From: Bacteroides sp.
GTDB lineage: Bacteria; Bacteroidota; Bacteroidia; Bacteroidales; Bacteroidaceae
Direction of reading: 5' to 3'
Assembly: GCF_030151085.1 (NCBI RefSeq)
Contig: NZ_JASLER010000078.1
Location: 62,001-126,000 of the forward strand
Length of the DNA: 64,000 nt
Position numbers and translations under genes: made by a program. Positions 27,326 through 37,521 of this stretch are shown here, piece by piece (the stretch's first letter is position 1; each line of letters opens with the position of its first letter). The notes beneath the pieces were generated by a model. The model was not told where the DNA came from, ran no database searches, and saw nothing but the letters and a program-made list of their open reading frames with translations.

Positions 27326-27686
27326 ACACTGATAATCTGCAAGTTACATATAGCTCATTGGATGTATATATGCAGCGCCTTGGATATATACTTCCAGCGA
27401 GCTGGATATATACTTCCAACCGACTGGATATATACTTGCAACAAACTCAATATATATATAGCCGAAGTGGCGCAGATATTCGCCCCACACACGACCTACA
27501 AATTCGTCAAATAAGGGTAATAAATACACCAAATATACACCACAACCATTTCTACCCCCTATTAGATTCATTTCCCCCCTCTGTTTACATACTTAATTTA
27601 ATTCATTTGCGAAAACCTTTTGCAAAGAACGGCACACTGTGTCCAAATGCAATAAGTGTATGTTTAACCCTTAATTTAATACGAGT
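27326..27686. other. Intergenic region upstream of susC (PUL 2)
   Basis: This 361-bp gap holds the 22-bp array B (27359-27468), then about 160 bp without clear structure. Closer to the susC gene a 13-bp dyad lies at 27631-27643 (GGCACACTGTGTC). No convincing TAnnTTTG box was found, so the promoter is not assigned. Confidence 0.5.
27359..27468. repeat. Tandem 22-bp dyad array B (5 units)
   Basis: Units begin at 27359, 27381, 27403, 27425 and 27447, exactly 22 bp apart. The consensus is TGGATATATACTTCCA plus a variable 6-bp spacer. The 16-bp core is a dyad with TGGA/TCCA arms; the last unit is the most diverged. It lies directly behind the sensor-AraC gene and about 220 bp upstream of susC. 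Confidence 0.85.
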
Positions 27687-30635
27687 ATGAAACACATGTT
27701 TTTGTTGCTTACCTTGCTAAGCATTTCATTAACAGCCCTCGCCCAGCAAAAAGTTACGGGCCGGGTAAAAGACACATTCGGAGAACCTGTAATAGGTGCC
27801 AGTATTGTAGTCAAGGCGAACAAAACAATCGGTACTATTACTGACTTCGACGGTAAATTTAGCCTTGAAGTTCCTGCAAAGAGTACATTAGTAATCTCTT
27901 ACATCGGATACATTACTCAAGAGCTAACTCTAACCGATAAGAAGCCCCTTGACATCATTCTGAAAGAAGACACTGAGATGCTGGACGAAGTCGTAGTTAT
28001 TGGCTACGGTACGCAACGCAAAGGGGACGTAACCAGTTCTGTAGCGAGCGTCAAAGCAGATAACTTCGTGAAAGGTGCCGTAAAAGATATAGGTCAACTG
28101 ATTCAAGGAAAAGTAGCCGGACTGGCCATTACAAACCCTAACGGCGACCCTACAGGAAGCACTCAGATCAGACTTCGTGGTACCAGTACCATCGGTGGTG
28201 CCAATACAGCTCCGCTGGTATTGATTGACGGTATTCCAGGCGAACTCAATACCGTAGCTCCGGAAGATGTGGAAAGCGTAGACGTGCTCAAGGATGGTTC
28301 GGCAGCCGCCATTTACGGTACCCGTGGTACGAACGGTGTAATCCTTATCACCACCAAGCAAGCCAAAGGTACTGACATCAATCAAGTAGAATATAACGGT
28401 TACATCAGTACCTCTCTCATCTCAAAGAAACTGGAAATGCTCAACGCCGATGAATTCCGTGCTCTCTATCCCGATCAGGATCATGGTGCAGATACCGACT
28501 GGTTAAAAGAGATCAGCCGTACTCCCTTCAGTCACGTACACAACCTCTCGCTGATGGGTGGTAATTCGAAGACTAACTATGTTGCCAATCTGAACTACGC
28601 TTCCCGCCAGGGTATCATGAAGAAATCGGACTTCGAGAGCTTCCAGGGACGTGTAGAAGTAACACATCGTATGTTCGACGATAAGTTGAAACTGATGTTC
28701 GGTATTTTCGGCAAGAAGAATCAAATAGAATCTACCACCAATGGTGGCAGTTTCCGTGGCTGGGTATACGGACAGGCTACCCGTCGTAATCCGACCGATC
28801 CCGTAAGAAACGAAGATGGCAGCTGGAGCGAGAACGTAAGCAAGTTTGAGTACGAAAACCCGCTTGCACTTCTTTACGAAGCCGAAGGTAATGTAAAGAA
28901 CACCCAAATGCGCTACAATGGAAACGTTATCTACAATCCTATCAAAGACCTTACTCTTTCAGGCGTATTCTCCTACACACGGAATAATATGAACCGTGGT
29001 TATGGTGAGACATTGAATCATATCTCGGCTTTACGCGATGGTTTGGCAGGATGGTCGTCGGTAGGCGCATCGACTTATATGGAGAAATTAATGGAACTCA
29101 CCGCACAGTATAATAAGGAGATCAACGAGCACAAATTCAGCATCCTTGCCGGTTACAGCTACAACGAAACAGACTTTGAGGAAATGTGGATCGACAATTA
29201 CGGTTTCCAAGACGACTACTTCGGTGGATGGCACAACATTGGCATCGGTTCGGCAGCAAAAGATGGCAAAGCCGGACTTGGTTCTAAAAAGACGGTGACT
29301 AACCTGATCGGTTTCTTCGGCCGTGCCACTTACTCATTCAAGAATCGTTATCTGTTGATGGCAGCGTTGCGTTACGAAGGTGCCAGCCAGTTATGGGGCA
29401 CAGACAATGCATGGGGTCTCTTCCCTTCCGTCTCAGTGGGATGGAGAATAACCGAAGAGAACTTTATGAAAAACCAGAAGTTGTTCAACGACTTGAAGCT
29501 CCGTGTAGGATATGGTGTGACGGGATCGCAACCCAAAAATCCTTTCATGGGTATTGCCATGCTGAAGTATGGTTCATACGCTTTTGCCAATGGCAGTTGG
29601 GTACAGACCATCGTTCCGGCATCTAACGCCAACCCCGATTTGAAATGGGAAGAGAAGAAAGAAACTAATATAGGTTTGGATTGGGCTTCATGGGGCGGTC
29701 GTCTGTCTGGTTCTATCGACTACTACAGCCGCGACATCGATGGACTTATTTATGAATACAGTGTGCCTACTCCTCCCAACTTGTACAACAAGACAATGGC
29801 TAACGGTGGTACCATGCGCAACCGTGGTGTGGAAGTGTTGGTAACCGTTATACCGGTTCAGAATAAGAACTTTGAGTGGAGTACAACCGGAACATTCTCT
29901 ACCAACTCCAACAAGCTGGTTAGTTTGTCGGGCAGTGTATTCAAGTCCGATTACGACTACTTCAACACCGGTACAGTAGAATACTCGGGTCAGGTATCTG
30001 ATTCCCATCGTGTACAAGTGGGCGAAAGTATTGGTAACTTCTACGGTTTCAAGGTAATCGATGTAGACGATGAAGGACGCTGGATTTACGAAGACCGCAA
30101 CGGCAATCCCGTAAACTATAAAGATTTCACCCATGCACCGGAGGACAAACACGTCATTGGTAATGGTCTGCCCAAGTGGTATGCAGGCTGGAACAATAGC
30201 ATACGTTACAAGAACTTCGACCTCAACATCACGATGCGTGGTGCATTCGGCTTCGAAATTATCAACGGTGGACGCATGAACTACGAGAATGTGAAAAACA
30301 GCCGCTACGAAAACCGTCTGAAGTCAGTAAACGACCTCGTATTCGGCAAACATACTCTCAGTGCCGAAGTAGAGCCGGAATACAACAGTTACTACGTTGA
30401 AAAGGGCGATTATTGGAAGATTGATAACATCACACTGGGATATACCTTCGGCCAGTTAGGCAAATATATCAAGTCGTTCCGTCTGTACGGTTCGATACTC
30501 AATGCGTTGACTCTTACCGGCTATAAAGGCATCGATCCCGAAGTATCGACTGATGGTCTGACACCGGGATACGATACTCGCGATAGATACCCAAGCGTAC
30601 GCTCATTTACATTCGGTGTGAACGTGAAATTTTAA
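27687..30635 (+). CDS. SusC-family TonB-dependent outer membrane transporter (PUL 2)
   Basis: Outer-membrane importer of 982 residues. Signal peptide MKHMFLLLTLLSISLTALAQ; carboxypeptidase-D-like regulatory domain (VTGRVKDTFGEPVIGASIVV); signature LDEVVVIGYG (about 96-105); plug with LRGTSTIGGANTAPLVLIDG and AAIYGTRGTNGVILITTK; then the beta-barrel ending in FGVNVKF. It is followed after 20 bp by susD. Length is at the short end of the SusC range but complete. Confidence 0.97.
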   Translation: MKHMFLLLTLLSISLTALAQQKVTGRVKDTFGEPVIGASIVVKANKTIGTITDFDGKFSLEVPAKSTLVISYIGYITQELTLTDKKPLDIILKEDTEMLDEVVVIGYGTQRKGDVTSSVASVKADNFVKGAVKDIGQLIQGKVAGLAITNPNGDPTGSTQIRLRGTSTIGGANTAPLVLIDGIPGELNTVAPEDVESVDVLKDGSAAAIYGTRGTNGVILITTKQAKGTDINQVEYNGYISTSLISKKLEMLNADEFRALYPDQDHGADTDWLKEISRTPFSHVHNLSLMGGNSKTNYVANLNYASRQGIMKKSDFESFQGRVEVTHRMFDDKLKLMFGIFGKKNQIESTTNGGSFRGWVYGQATRRNPTDPVRNEDGSWSENVSKFEYENPLALLYEAEGNVKNTQMRYNGNVIYNPIKDLTLSGVFSYTRNNMNRGYGETLNHISALRDGLAGWSSVGASTYMEKLMELTAQYNKEINEHKFSILAGYSYNETDFEEMWIDNYGFQDDYFGGWHNIGIGSAAKDGKAGLGSKKTVTNLIGFFGRATYSFKNRYLLMAALRYEGASQLWGTDNAWGLFPSVSVGWRITEENFMKNQKLFNDLKLRVGYGVTGSQPKNPFMGIAMLKYGSYAFANGSWVQTIVPASNANPDLKWEEKKETNIGLDWASWGGRLSGSIDYYSRDIDGLIYEYSVPTPPNLYNKTMANGGTMRNRGVEVLVTVIPVQNKNFEWSTTGTFSTNSNKLVSLSGSVFKSDYDYFNTGTVEYSGQVSDSHRVQVGESIGNFYGFKVIDVDDEGRWIYEDRNGNPVNYKDFTHAPEDKHVIGNGLPKWYAGWNNSIRYKNFDLNITMRGAFGFEIINGGRMNYENVKNSRYENRLKSVNDLVFGKHTLSAEVEPEYNSYYVEKGDYWKIDNITLGYTFGQLGKYIKSFRLYGSILNALTLTGYKGIDPEVSTDGLTPGYDTRDRYPSVRSFTFGVNVKF

Positions 30636-30655
30636 CTACTAAAAGACATAAGGAT

Positions 30656-32284
30656 ATGAAAACTATAACCAAAATATTCTCCATAGGAGCCATCGCCGTT
30701 GTAACACTGGTTAACACAGCTTGCACCGGTTTATTACACGATAGTTACGGTCAGGTAGTTTCAAAGGACTATGAACCAAAGACCGAAGAAGACATCAGTT
30801 ATCTGGTGAATGCCGCTTACATCCCCTGGCGTGAAACGTTGTTGCAATGGAACGGGGTAGTCCGTTCACAGGAACTATGCGCCGATCAAGATGTGTTGCC
30901 CGCCCGTGACGGTATAGGCTGGGTGGACGGTTATATCTACAAGCGTTGGCACCAGCATGTATGGACCAGCGAAGACGATGAAGTGATTCAAGGCTGGGAA
31001 CGCACCTACAACGGAGTAAATACCTGTAACCGTCTCCTATCACAGATAGAAGACAATGTAATTCAGGTAGAAGGAGATACGAAAGAGAAACTCATAGCCG
31101 AATTGAAAGTGCTACGTGCCTCTTACTATTATATTCTGATAGACTTATACGGCAATGTACCCATCGTGACCGACTTTAAAGACAGTTCCCTGCCTAAGCA
31201 ATCTTCCCGTAAGGATGTGTACGACTTCATAGTAAAGGAAATCTCCGACAACATAAGTATGCTTTCCGATACTCCGCGGGGCTATTACTACGGTCGCTTT
31301 AACCAATGGGCAGCACACACACTGCTTGCCAAGGTGTACCTCAATGCCGAAGTATGGTCAGGCACAGCCCAGTGGCAAGAGTGCATCAACCAGTGCAACA
31401 AAGTGATAGAATATGCCGAGAAGTCCGGTGAATATGCTCTTGAGAATAATCAGAAGGACATCTTCATCACCAAAAATGAGAATTCCAAGGAGATTATCTT
31501 CGCCCTGCCTTTCGACGAAATCTATGTGACAGGCTGGAACGACTTCGACTTCCACATGTACACCCTTGCACCTGAGAATCAGGACACTTATCAACTCACT
31601 GCCCGCCCTTGGGGAGGCGTTTGTGCCGTTCCGCAGTTCATCGAGTCCTTCGATCCGGACGACTCGCGCATGAAGACCAACTACATTCAGGGACAACAAT
31701 ATACCTCTTCCGGCGAGGTATTGAAACGAAGCATTGACGGCAAACCGTTGATTTATTCTGTAAGCGTACCTTCCATCGACCAGTCGGACGTGGACGACGG
31801 TTTGCGTTGGGGCAAATTCGAGTATGCTATCGGCAGCACCAACCGTTTGAGCAATGACTGGCCACTATTGCGCTATGCCGATGTACTGATGATGAAAGCA
31901 GAGTCGCTGATGCGCCTCGGTCAGCCGGGAGCGGGTGCGTTGGTATCGCAAGTACGTGCACGTGCATTCAAGGATAATCCTACAAAGGCACAAGTATCAG
32001 ATGATGCATTGACCAAGGGCAGCGTGTACGACTACGGTCGTCGCGATACCTACAAGACAGTTCACGATGGTGGTGCCAATATCCAATACGGGCGCTTCAT
32101 GGATGAGTTGGGTTGGGAATTCTGCCAGGAAGGACGTCGTCGCCAGGATATGATTCGCTTCGGAACGTTCACCACGTTGTCGTGGTTCTCGCACGATAAG
32201 AGTGATGCGAATAAGAATCTGTATCCTATTCCGAACAAAGCCATGCTCACAAATAGCAATTTGAAGCAAAACACTGGTTATTAA
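30656..32284 (+). CDS. SusD/RagB-family surface glycan-binding lipoprotein (PUL 2)
   Basis: Partner of the preceding SusC. The 542-residue protein has a lipoprotein signal ending NTAC (Cys23). SusD family segments are visible: VLRASYYYILIDLYGNVPIVTDF (about 160), FNQWAAHTLLAKVYLNAEVW (about 214) and LLRYADVLMMKAESLMRLG (about 403). FCQEGRRRQDMIRFGTF and LYPIPNKAMLTN come near the end. The next gene is separated by a 22-bp dyad array. Confidence 0.96.
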   Translation: MKTITKIFSIGAIAVVTLVNTACTGLLHDSYGQVVSKDYEPKTEEDISYLVNAAYIPWRETLLQWNGVVRSQELCADQDVLPARDGIGWVDGYIYKRWHQHVWTSEDDEVIQGWERTYNGVNTCNRLLSQIEDNVIQVEGDTKEKLIAELKVLRASYYYILIDLYGNVPIVTDFKDSSLPKQSSRKDVYDFIVKEISDNISMLSDTPRGYYYGRFNQWAAHTLLAKVYLNAEVWSGTAQWQECINQCNKVIEYAEKSGEYALENNQKDIFITKNENSKEIIFALPFDEIYVTGWNDFDFHMYTLAPENQDTYQLTARPWGGVCAVPQFIESFDPDDSRMKTNYIQGQQYTSSGEVLKRSIDGKPLIYSVSVPSIDQSDVDDGLRWGKFEYAIGSTNRLSNDWPLLRYADVLMMKAESLMRLGQPGAGALVSQVRARAFKDNPTKAQVSDDALTKGSVYDYGRRDTYKTVHDGGANIQYGRFMDELGWEFCQEGRRRQDMIRFGTFTTLSWFSHDKSDANKNLYPIPNKAMLTNSNLKQNTGY

Positions 32285-32316
32285 CGGAATACATACACAC
32301 AAATTATCTATTTGTC

Positions 32317-32426
32317 AAACACTTGTGTCTGACGTGATAAACTCCAGTGTTTCCCGCGATAGACACAAGTGTTCAACATGATAGACACAAGTGTCTAACG
32401 CGAGAGACACCAGTGTCTGACAAACG
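32317..32426. repeat. Tandem 22-bp dyad array C (5 units)
   Basis: Five units begin at 32317, 32339, 32361, 32383 and 32405, exactly 22 bp apart. The core is AGACACNNGTGTCT, a perfect dyad in units four and five, and the spacer resembles AACGCGAT. The array ends 16 bp before the GH127-type start codon at 32443, so it would lie in the leader or promoter of that gene. An upstream in-frame ATG at 32347 would translate the array and was rejected as the start. Confidence 0.92.
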
Positions 32427-32442
32427 TAACAATATTAGCAGT

Positions 32443-34794
32443 ATGAATATAGCAAAGATACTATCCATTTCACTCTTCTTGTCTGCCACAACATCCCTAC
32501 ATTCCCAGTCTGTACCAAAAGCAGAGAGTTTCCCCGTCAGCAGTGTGCGTCTCACGGCAAGTCCATTCAAGCATGCCGAAGACCTTGACATCTGCTATCT
32601 GATGGCACTCAACCCTGATCGCCTTCTGGCTCCTTACCTTAAAGAAGCGGGGCTTACCCCCAAAGCCGACAATTATACCAATTGGGAGAATACCGGACTA
32701 GACGGGCACATCGGCGGCCATTACCTATCCGCCCTCTCCTACATGTATGCCGCTACAAGCAATCAAGAGATAAAGCATCGTCTGGACTACATGCTAAATG
32801 AACTGAAAGCTTGTCAGGATGCAGCCGGCGACGGTTACCTCTGTGGCGTACCCGGAGGACGAAGCATGTGGAATGATATTGCCAAAGGGAATATACAAGC
32901 AGGAGGCTTCAGCCTGAATAACAAATGGGTACCCTTGTATAATATTCATAAGATATATGCAGGATTGCGTGACGCCTATCTGCAAACCGGCAACCCGGAT
33001 GCCCGCACCATGCTGGTGAAGCTGACCGACTGGATGCTTCATCTCACCGCCGGACTGAACGACCAGCAAATGCAAGACATGCTACGTAGCGAACACGGCG
33101 GATTGAATGAAGTCTTTGCCGACGTAGCCGCCATCACCGGTGACAAACGTTACCTGCAACTGGCACACCGTTTCTCACATCAACAAATACTGCAACCCTT
33201 ACTGAAACAGGAAGACAAACTAACCGGCCTGCACGCCAACACGCAAATTCCTAAAGTAATAGGTTTCAAACGCATTGCCGATGTAGAAGGCAACCCTGAA
33301 TGGAATAAAGCAGCCGATTACTTCTGGCAAGAGGTTGTAAACCACCGCAGCATCAGCATCGGTGGCAACAGTGTACGCGAGCACTTCCACCCTGCCGACG
33401 ACTTCAGTAGCATGCTCAAAAGCGAACAGGGACCGGAAACGTGCAATACCTATAACATGCTTCGACTCACTGCCATGCTCTATCAAAGCAGTGCCGATGC
33501 CTCTTATATGGATTATTACGAACGTGCACTCTATAACCATATTCTTTCCACACAAGACCCCGTTCAAGGTGGCTTTGTGTACTTCACTCCCATGCGCTCC
33601 GGACACTACCGGGTGTATTCTCAACCGCAAACCAGTTTCTGGTGTTGCGTAGGTTCGGGTATGGAAAACCATGCCCGCTACGGTGAGATGATTTATGCAC
33701 ATAAGGACGATAATCTATATGTAAATCTCTTCATCCCCTCTCTTTTGCAATGGGGTGATAAACAGATAGAACAAAAGACCACCTTCCCCGATGAAGAAGG
33801 TACCACCGTAGTTGTATCTCCACATAAGAATGGAAGCACATTTGCCCTAAACTTCCGCCTGCCCGCATGGACCGATCGCAAAGCAGTCCGCTTATCAGTG
33901 AACGGACAAACTCAGGCCATAGAAATATCCAACGGCTATATCTGCCTGCGCCGTGCCTGGAACAAAGAGGATGTCGTGAAACTGGAACTTCCGATGCATC
34001 TGCAAGCCGTTTCTCTGCCGGACAACTCCGATAATTATTCCATCTTATACGGTCCTATTGTCCTAGCTTCCCGCTTAGGAAGGCAAGAGCAAACCGGTTT
34101 GTTTGCCGATGATAGCCGTGGAGGTCACATTGCCGCCGGACAACGGCTTCCCTTGCAAGATATGCCGGTCATAGTGGGTAGCAAGGAAAATATTCTATCC
34201 CATCTTCATAAAGTAGATGGCAAAAACCTGACCTTTACACTGACCGGTGTCTACCCCAATCAGTATGAAAGCATGATGTTAGAGCCTTTCTTCCGATTGC
34301 ACGAATGTCGTTACATGGTGTATTGGCCTGTACTCTCCAGTCAAGAAGTAAAGAAAATGGCCGAAAAACTGGCGCATGAGGAACAAGCACGCATCGCCTT
34401 AGATGCCATTACAGCCGACTACGTAGTTTGTGGCGAACAGCAGCCCGAAAGTGACCACTTTATCCAGTCGGCAAGTTCCTTTACGGGTACCGACGATGAT
34501 AAGCATTGGCGAAAAGCAGGAAATGGCAATGGCTGGTTCAGTTACCGCATGAAGACAAACGGGAAAAAGATCGCTAAAGTACAGATTGCTTTCAAAGCAG
34601 CACAAGGCAACGAGGCTCGCGTTTGGATTAACGGCAAAGAAGCAGGAATATTAAAAGCCGAACTTGCCAACGAATTTACAACGCAAACGCTGGATATTCC
34701 CCAAGTAGCTCTTGCCGAAACAATGGAAGTAAAAGTTAGTACAGGCAGTTCGAAAGAGACGCCTGCTGTTTATGAAATAAGATTGATTCATTAA
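32443..34794 (+). CDS. GH127/GH146-type beta-L-arabinofuranosidase (DUF1680)
   Basis: Secreted (alpha/alpha)6-barrel hydrolase of 783 residues, expected to cleave beta-L-arabinofuranosyl residues. Signal peptide MNIAKILSISLFLSATTSLHS. Conserved DUF1680 blocks are GGHYLSALSYMYAAT (about 87-101), HANTQIPKVIGF (about 266) and the zinc site: Glu and Cys in PETCNTYNML (about 332) and the double Cys in FWCCVGSGMENHARYGE (about 405). These match the Glu/Cys cluster known from GH127 enzymes. The C-terminal extension resembles that of longer GH146-type proteins. Convergent with the GH2 gene behind a strong hairpin. Confidence 0.87.
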   Translation: MNIAKILSISLFLSATTSLHSQSVPKAESFPVSSVRLTASPFKHAEDLDICYLMALNPDRLLAPYLKEAGLTPKADNYTNWENTGLDGHIGGHYLSALSYMYAATSNQEIKHRLDYMLNELKACQDAAGDGYLCGVPGGRSMWNDIAKGNIQAGGFSLNNKWVPLYNIHKIYAGLRDAYLQTGNPDARTMLVKLTDWMLHLTAGLNDQQMQDMLRSEHGGLNEVFADVAAITGDKRYLQLAHRFSHQQILQPLLKQEDKLTGLHANTQIPKVIGFKRIADVEGNPEWNKAADYFWQEVVNHRSISIGGNSVREHFHPADDFSSMLKSEQGPETCNTYNMLRLTAMLYQSSADASYMDYYERALYNHILSTQDPVQGGFVYFTPMRSGHYRVYSQPQTSFWCCVGSGMENHARYGEMIYAHKDDNLYVNLFIPSLLQWGDKQIEQKTTFPDEEGTTVVVSPHKNGSTFALNFRLPAWTDRKAVRLSVNGQTQAIEISNGYICLRRAWNKEDVVKLELPMHLQAVSLPDNSDNYSILYGPIVLASRLGRQEQTGLFADDSRGGHIAAGQRLPLQDMPVIVGSKENILSHLHKVDGKNLTFTLTGVYPNQYESMMLEPFFRLHECRYMVYWPVLSSQEVKKMAEKLAHEEQARIALDAITADYVVCGEQQPESDHFIQSASSFTGTDDDKHWRKAGNGNGWFSYRMKTNGKKIAKVQIAFKAAQGNEARVWINGKEAGILKAELANEFTTQTLDIPQVALAETMEVKVSTGSSKETPAVYEIRLIH

Positions 34795-34796
34795 AT

Positions 34797-34849
34797 AAGG
34801 TCTCACCCCTGCCCCTGACTTTTGAAGGGAGCAGGGAGTGAGGCTCTAT
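34797..34849. terminator. Bidirectional terminator between GH127-type and GH2 genes
   Basis: A long imperfect hairpin: TCTCACcCCTGCcCCT pairs with AGGGaGCAGGGaGTGAG around a loop of about 9 bases, flanked by A/T-rich runs on both sides, between two convergent stop codons. Confidence 0.8.
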
Positions 34850-37495
34850 TTATTTCTTCTCCGTACTTTCGAAATGACGTTGTTGTTGCTCTATCTTTTT
34901 CATTTCGTCGATACGCTCTTGTTCTTCCCGGGCAGCACGTTCCAATTCGTTCAAGTCCACTTCACCGATATCTCCTTTACCAAATACTTCTGTCTTCTTC
35001 AGGACAGGTAGTTGCTTGTAGAGGAAGCTGCGCTCTGCGGGTAAGGTATTTATCTCGATTACGGCCTCAGGGTGAAACTGGATGCCAGGATGCAGCAGAC
35101 GGGCTTTCACACGAATCGTACCGGGCTTGGTACTGGTACGGATCAACGCCGGAGCAGTACCCCAACGGCTAACACGAGGATTGGCTTCAATCTCTCTACC
35201 CCCTACTATTTCACCCTCACCTTCTACTTCGAAGATAATGGTTTCCTGCGAAAGGCGCTTTACATATCCGTCCTTATCGGCAATAGAAGCGATTACAGTA
35301 ACGATATCCGAACCGTTGGCGCGAAGCGGCAGACCGGAATCTACGGCCAGTATCAATTGTTCGTTGCGTTTGGAAGGCATGTTCTTGGCACGAGCCATGA
35401 CTTTACCATCCAGGAAGCCTTCAGCTACGATGCTGCACTGTTCAGGTTTTCCGGCACGGTGCAGGGCACGAACATCTACAAAGTTATAAGCATCTTTAAA
35501 GATGATGGGCGGATGACGGATGCCCTTTTCTTCCAATACCGGGGCTTGCACCAATGTATCTTTCTCATTAACGATGATACGCACACTGTCACAATTGGAA
35601 TAAACCACAATATCTTCGGTAGAGAAAGGAGTCATGGCATTGGCTATATATACCATCGGACCGCTATCGGCCTGCTTTAACTGCAAACGCGGGTCACGCT
35701 GGCTCATCATCATGTAATAAGAGTACTTGGGCTGACGGAACATATCCATCACTCCACCCCAGAACGGATCGGGATGATAACCACGTTGATGGTCGAAAGA
35801 GTGCCACAACGTACCGCCGACATGACCACGTGGAGACTTATAGAATTGGTCTACTGTGAGCGAACCTCCATAATCTTTGCGTGCATAGTGTTGTGCCTGG
35901 CGTATCTGAGGCGCTTCGCCCCACTCACGAGCTACACGGCTATAAGAGTTGTGGGAGTTCCAGTCGTCCACACAGTCGCCGTACTCACGGGTGAAACAGG
36001 ACTTGCCTAATTTCTGATAGTAGTCTTCATTCTTGGGAGCGGTATAGATAACATCGTACTCAGCGGCACCTTTGCTTTTGTCGTCGATAGCAGCATAACA
36101 GCCGGGATAAGGATATTCTTCGTGGGTGGCTTGATAAGCATTGTGTGCAAATGATTCAGGGAAAGCGGTTTCATTCAAGACAGGCTCCCACAGCAGAACG
36201 GAAGGATGGTTGCGGTCGCGGCGCACCATATTACGAATGTCGGAGATAATCCGTTGTTCGAAGATAGGATCGGAATTCCAGAATTGCCAGCCGGGAGTGG
36301 GGACTATCATAAACATACCCAGTTCATCGCAAGCATCCATAAAGGCAGGGTCTTGCGGATAATGTGCCGAGCGGATGATACGGAAACCCGCATCGCGCAG
36401 CTTTTTCACGTCCAGCCAATGCAGGTTATTGGGTACGGCATTGCCAATGTAGGCATAGTCCTGGTGACGGTTTACACCCATCAGCTTGTCTTCGAAGGGT
36501 TTGCCGTTGATATAAAGCCCGTCAGCACCTCGGAATTCGATACTACGGATGCCGATACGAGAGATTACGGCATCGCAGAGTTTACCATTCTTATAAACCG
36601 AAGTCTTAAGCTGATACAAGTTCGGAGTATCGGGATGCCACAAAGCCGGATTCTTTACTGAGAGTTGCTGGGAAAGATCACCATTAGCACCTGCCGCTAA
36701 TGAAAGGCTTTTCTTGTTACCGGCTACTTGTTTACCTGTATAGTCTATCAAAGTATTTTCTATTATCAGGTTACAGGCAGTCTTTCCATCATTTACAATA
36801 TGAGTCTTTACGTTAACCTTGGCTTTCTGTTCCGAGACATCTTCAAAGCTGGCGAATACACCACCACTCGCAACACAACCGGCTGCATTGGCATCACTTA
36901 CATGCACTTCGTCGGTACTGATAAAGTAACAGTCGCGATAGATGCCGCCAAAGACACAAAGGTCCATGATATACTGTTTATTTCCGGGAGGGTAAGAAGG
37001 ATCATCGCTATTGTCGGCACAAACAGCTACCGTTACTTCATCGCCTGCACGTACACCAGCCGCAGTCAGGTCGATGTTGACGGGAAGGTAGCCACCGAAG
37101 TGTTCTTTTACTTTCTTGCCATTAATATAGAAGCTGCTCTTGCCCATAATGGCTTCGAAGTGGAGAGACAGACGCTTGCCTTTGTATTTGGCATCCACAG
37201 TGAAGTGTTTGGTGTACCAAGCAGGACCCTGATAATTACGGGAACCACTTGCTTCGGACGGCACAAGCTGCACGGTATGAGGAAGGTTGACCAACTCCCA
37301 GTTGCTATCATTCAGTTGCAACGGGTCACTCTTTCCTGATACGTCACCACGATGGAAGCGCCATCCCGGATTGAAGTCCTGTACTTCACGAGCAGAGTTA
37401 GGCACGGAATAAAAGCCGGCAGCAGAGAAGCGCTCTTGTGCCTGAACCACACACCAACTTGCTAAAAAGGTAATAAGTAATAAAAGGTTTCTCAT
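34850..37495 (-). CDS. GH2-family glycoside hydrolase (beta-galactosidase/beta-glucuronidase type)
   Basis: Secreted exo-hydrolase of 881 residues. The start is MRNLLLLITF at 37495, giving a signal peptide ending VQAQ; the frame upstream to 37558 overlaps the PL8 stop and was not used. The sugar-binding domain includes WRFHRGD and GKSSFYINGKKV (about 115-150). The TIM barrel has MGVNRHQDYAYIGN (about 345), RIIRSAHYPQDPAF, the acid/base Glu in WEPVLNE (about 440) and a likely nucleophile Glu in FTREYGD (about 500). The C-terminus is a Glu/Lys/Gln-rich helix (EEQERIDEMKKIEQQQRHF), unusual for GH2. It follows the PL8-like gene after 26 bp in one leftward operon and may process the unsaturated products or neighbouring sugars. 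Confidence 0.88.
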   Translation of the reverse strand: MRNLLLLITFLASWCVVQAQERFSAAGFYSVPNSAREVQDFNPGWRFHRGDVSGKSDPLQLNDSNWELVNLPHTVQLVPSEASGSRNYQGPAWYTKHFTVDAKYKGKRLSLHFEAIMGKSSFYINGKKVKEHFGGYLPVNIDLTAAGVRAGDEVTVAVCADNSDDPSYPPGNKQYIMDLCVFGGIYRDCYFISTDEVHVSDANAAGCVASGGVFASFEDVSEQKAKVNVKTHIVNDGKTACNLIIENTLIDYTGKQVAGNKKSLSLAAGANGDLSQQLSVKNPALWHPDTPNLYQLKTSVYKNGKLCDAVISRIGIRSIEFRGADGLYINGKPFEDKLMGVNRHQDYAYIGNAVPNNLHWLDVKKLRDAGFRIIRSAHYPQDPAFMDACDELGMFMIVPTPGWQFWNSDPIFEQRIISDIRNMVRRDRNHPSVLLWEPVLNETAFPESFAHNAYQATHEEYPYPGCYAAIDDKSKGAAEYDVIYTAPKNEDYYQKLGKSCFTREYGDCVDDWNSHNSYSRVAREWGEAPQIRQAQHYARKDYGGSLTVDQFYKSPRGHVGGTLWHSFDHQRGYHPDPFWGGVMDMFRQPKYSYYMMMSQRDPRLQLKQADSGPMVYIANAMTPFSTEDIVVYSNCDSVRIIVNEKDTLVQAPVLEEKGIRHPPIIFKDAYNFVDVRALHRAGKPEQCSIVAEGFLDGKVMARAKNMPSKRNEQLILAVDSGLPLRANGSDIVTVIASIADKDGYVKRLSQETIIFEVEGEGEIVGGREIEANPRVSRWGTAPALIRTSTKPGTIRVKARLLHPGIQFHPEAVIEINTLPAERSFLYKQLPVLKKTEVFGKGDIGEVDLNELERAAREEQERIDEMKKIEQQQRHFESTEKK

Positions 37496-37521
37496 ATAAA
37501 TATAGTATAGGTATAAATAAA

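Noticed and set aside
32347..32442. N-terminal extension of the GH127-type protein
   Set aside because: These codons run through the 22-bp array and precede a normal signal peptide at 32443; the peptide has no protein-like character.
36206..37339. Plus-strand frames of 150-200 codons opposite the GH2 gene
   Set aside because: These are antisense shadows of the GH2 gene with no recognisable domains or start signals.
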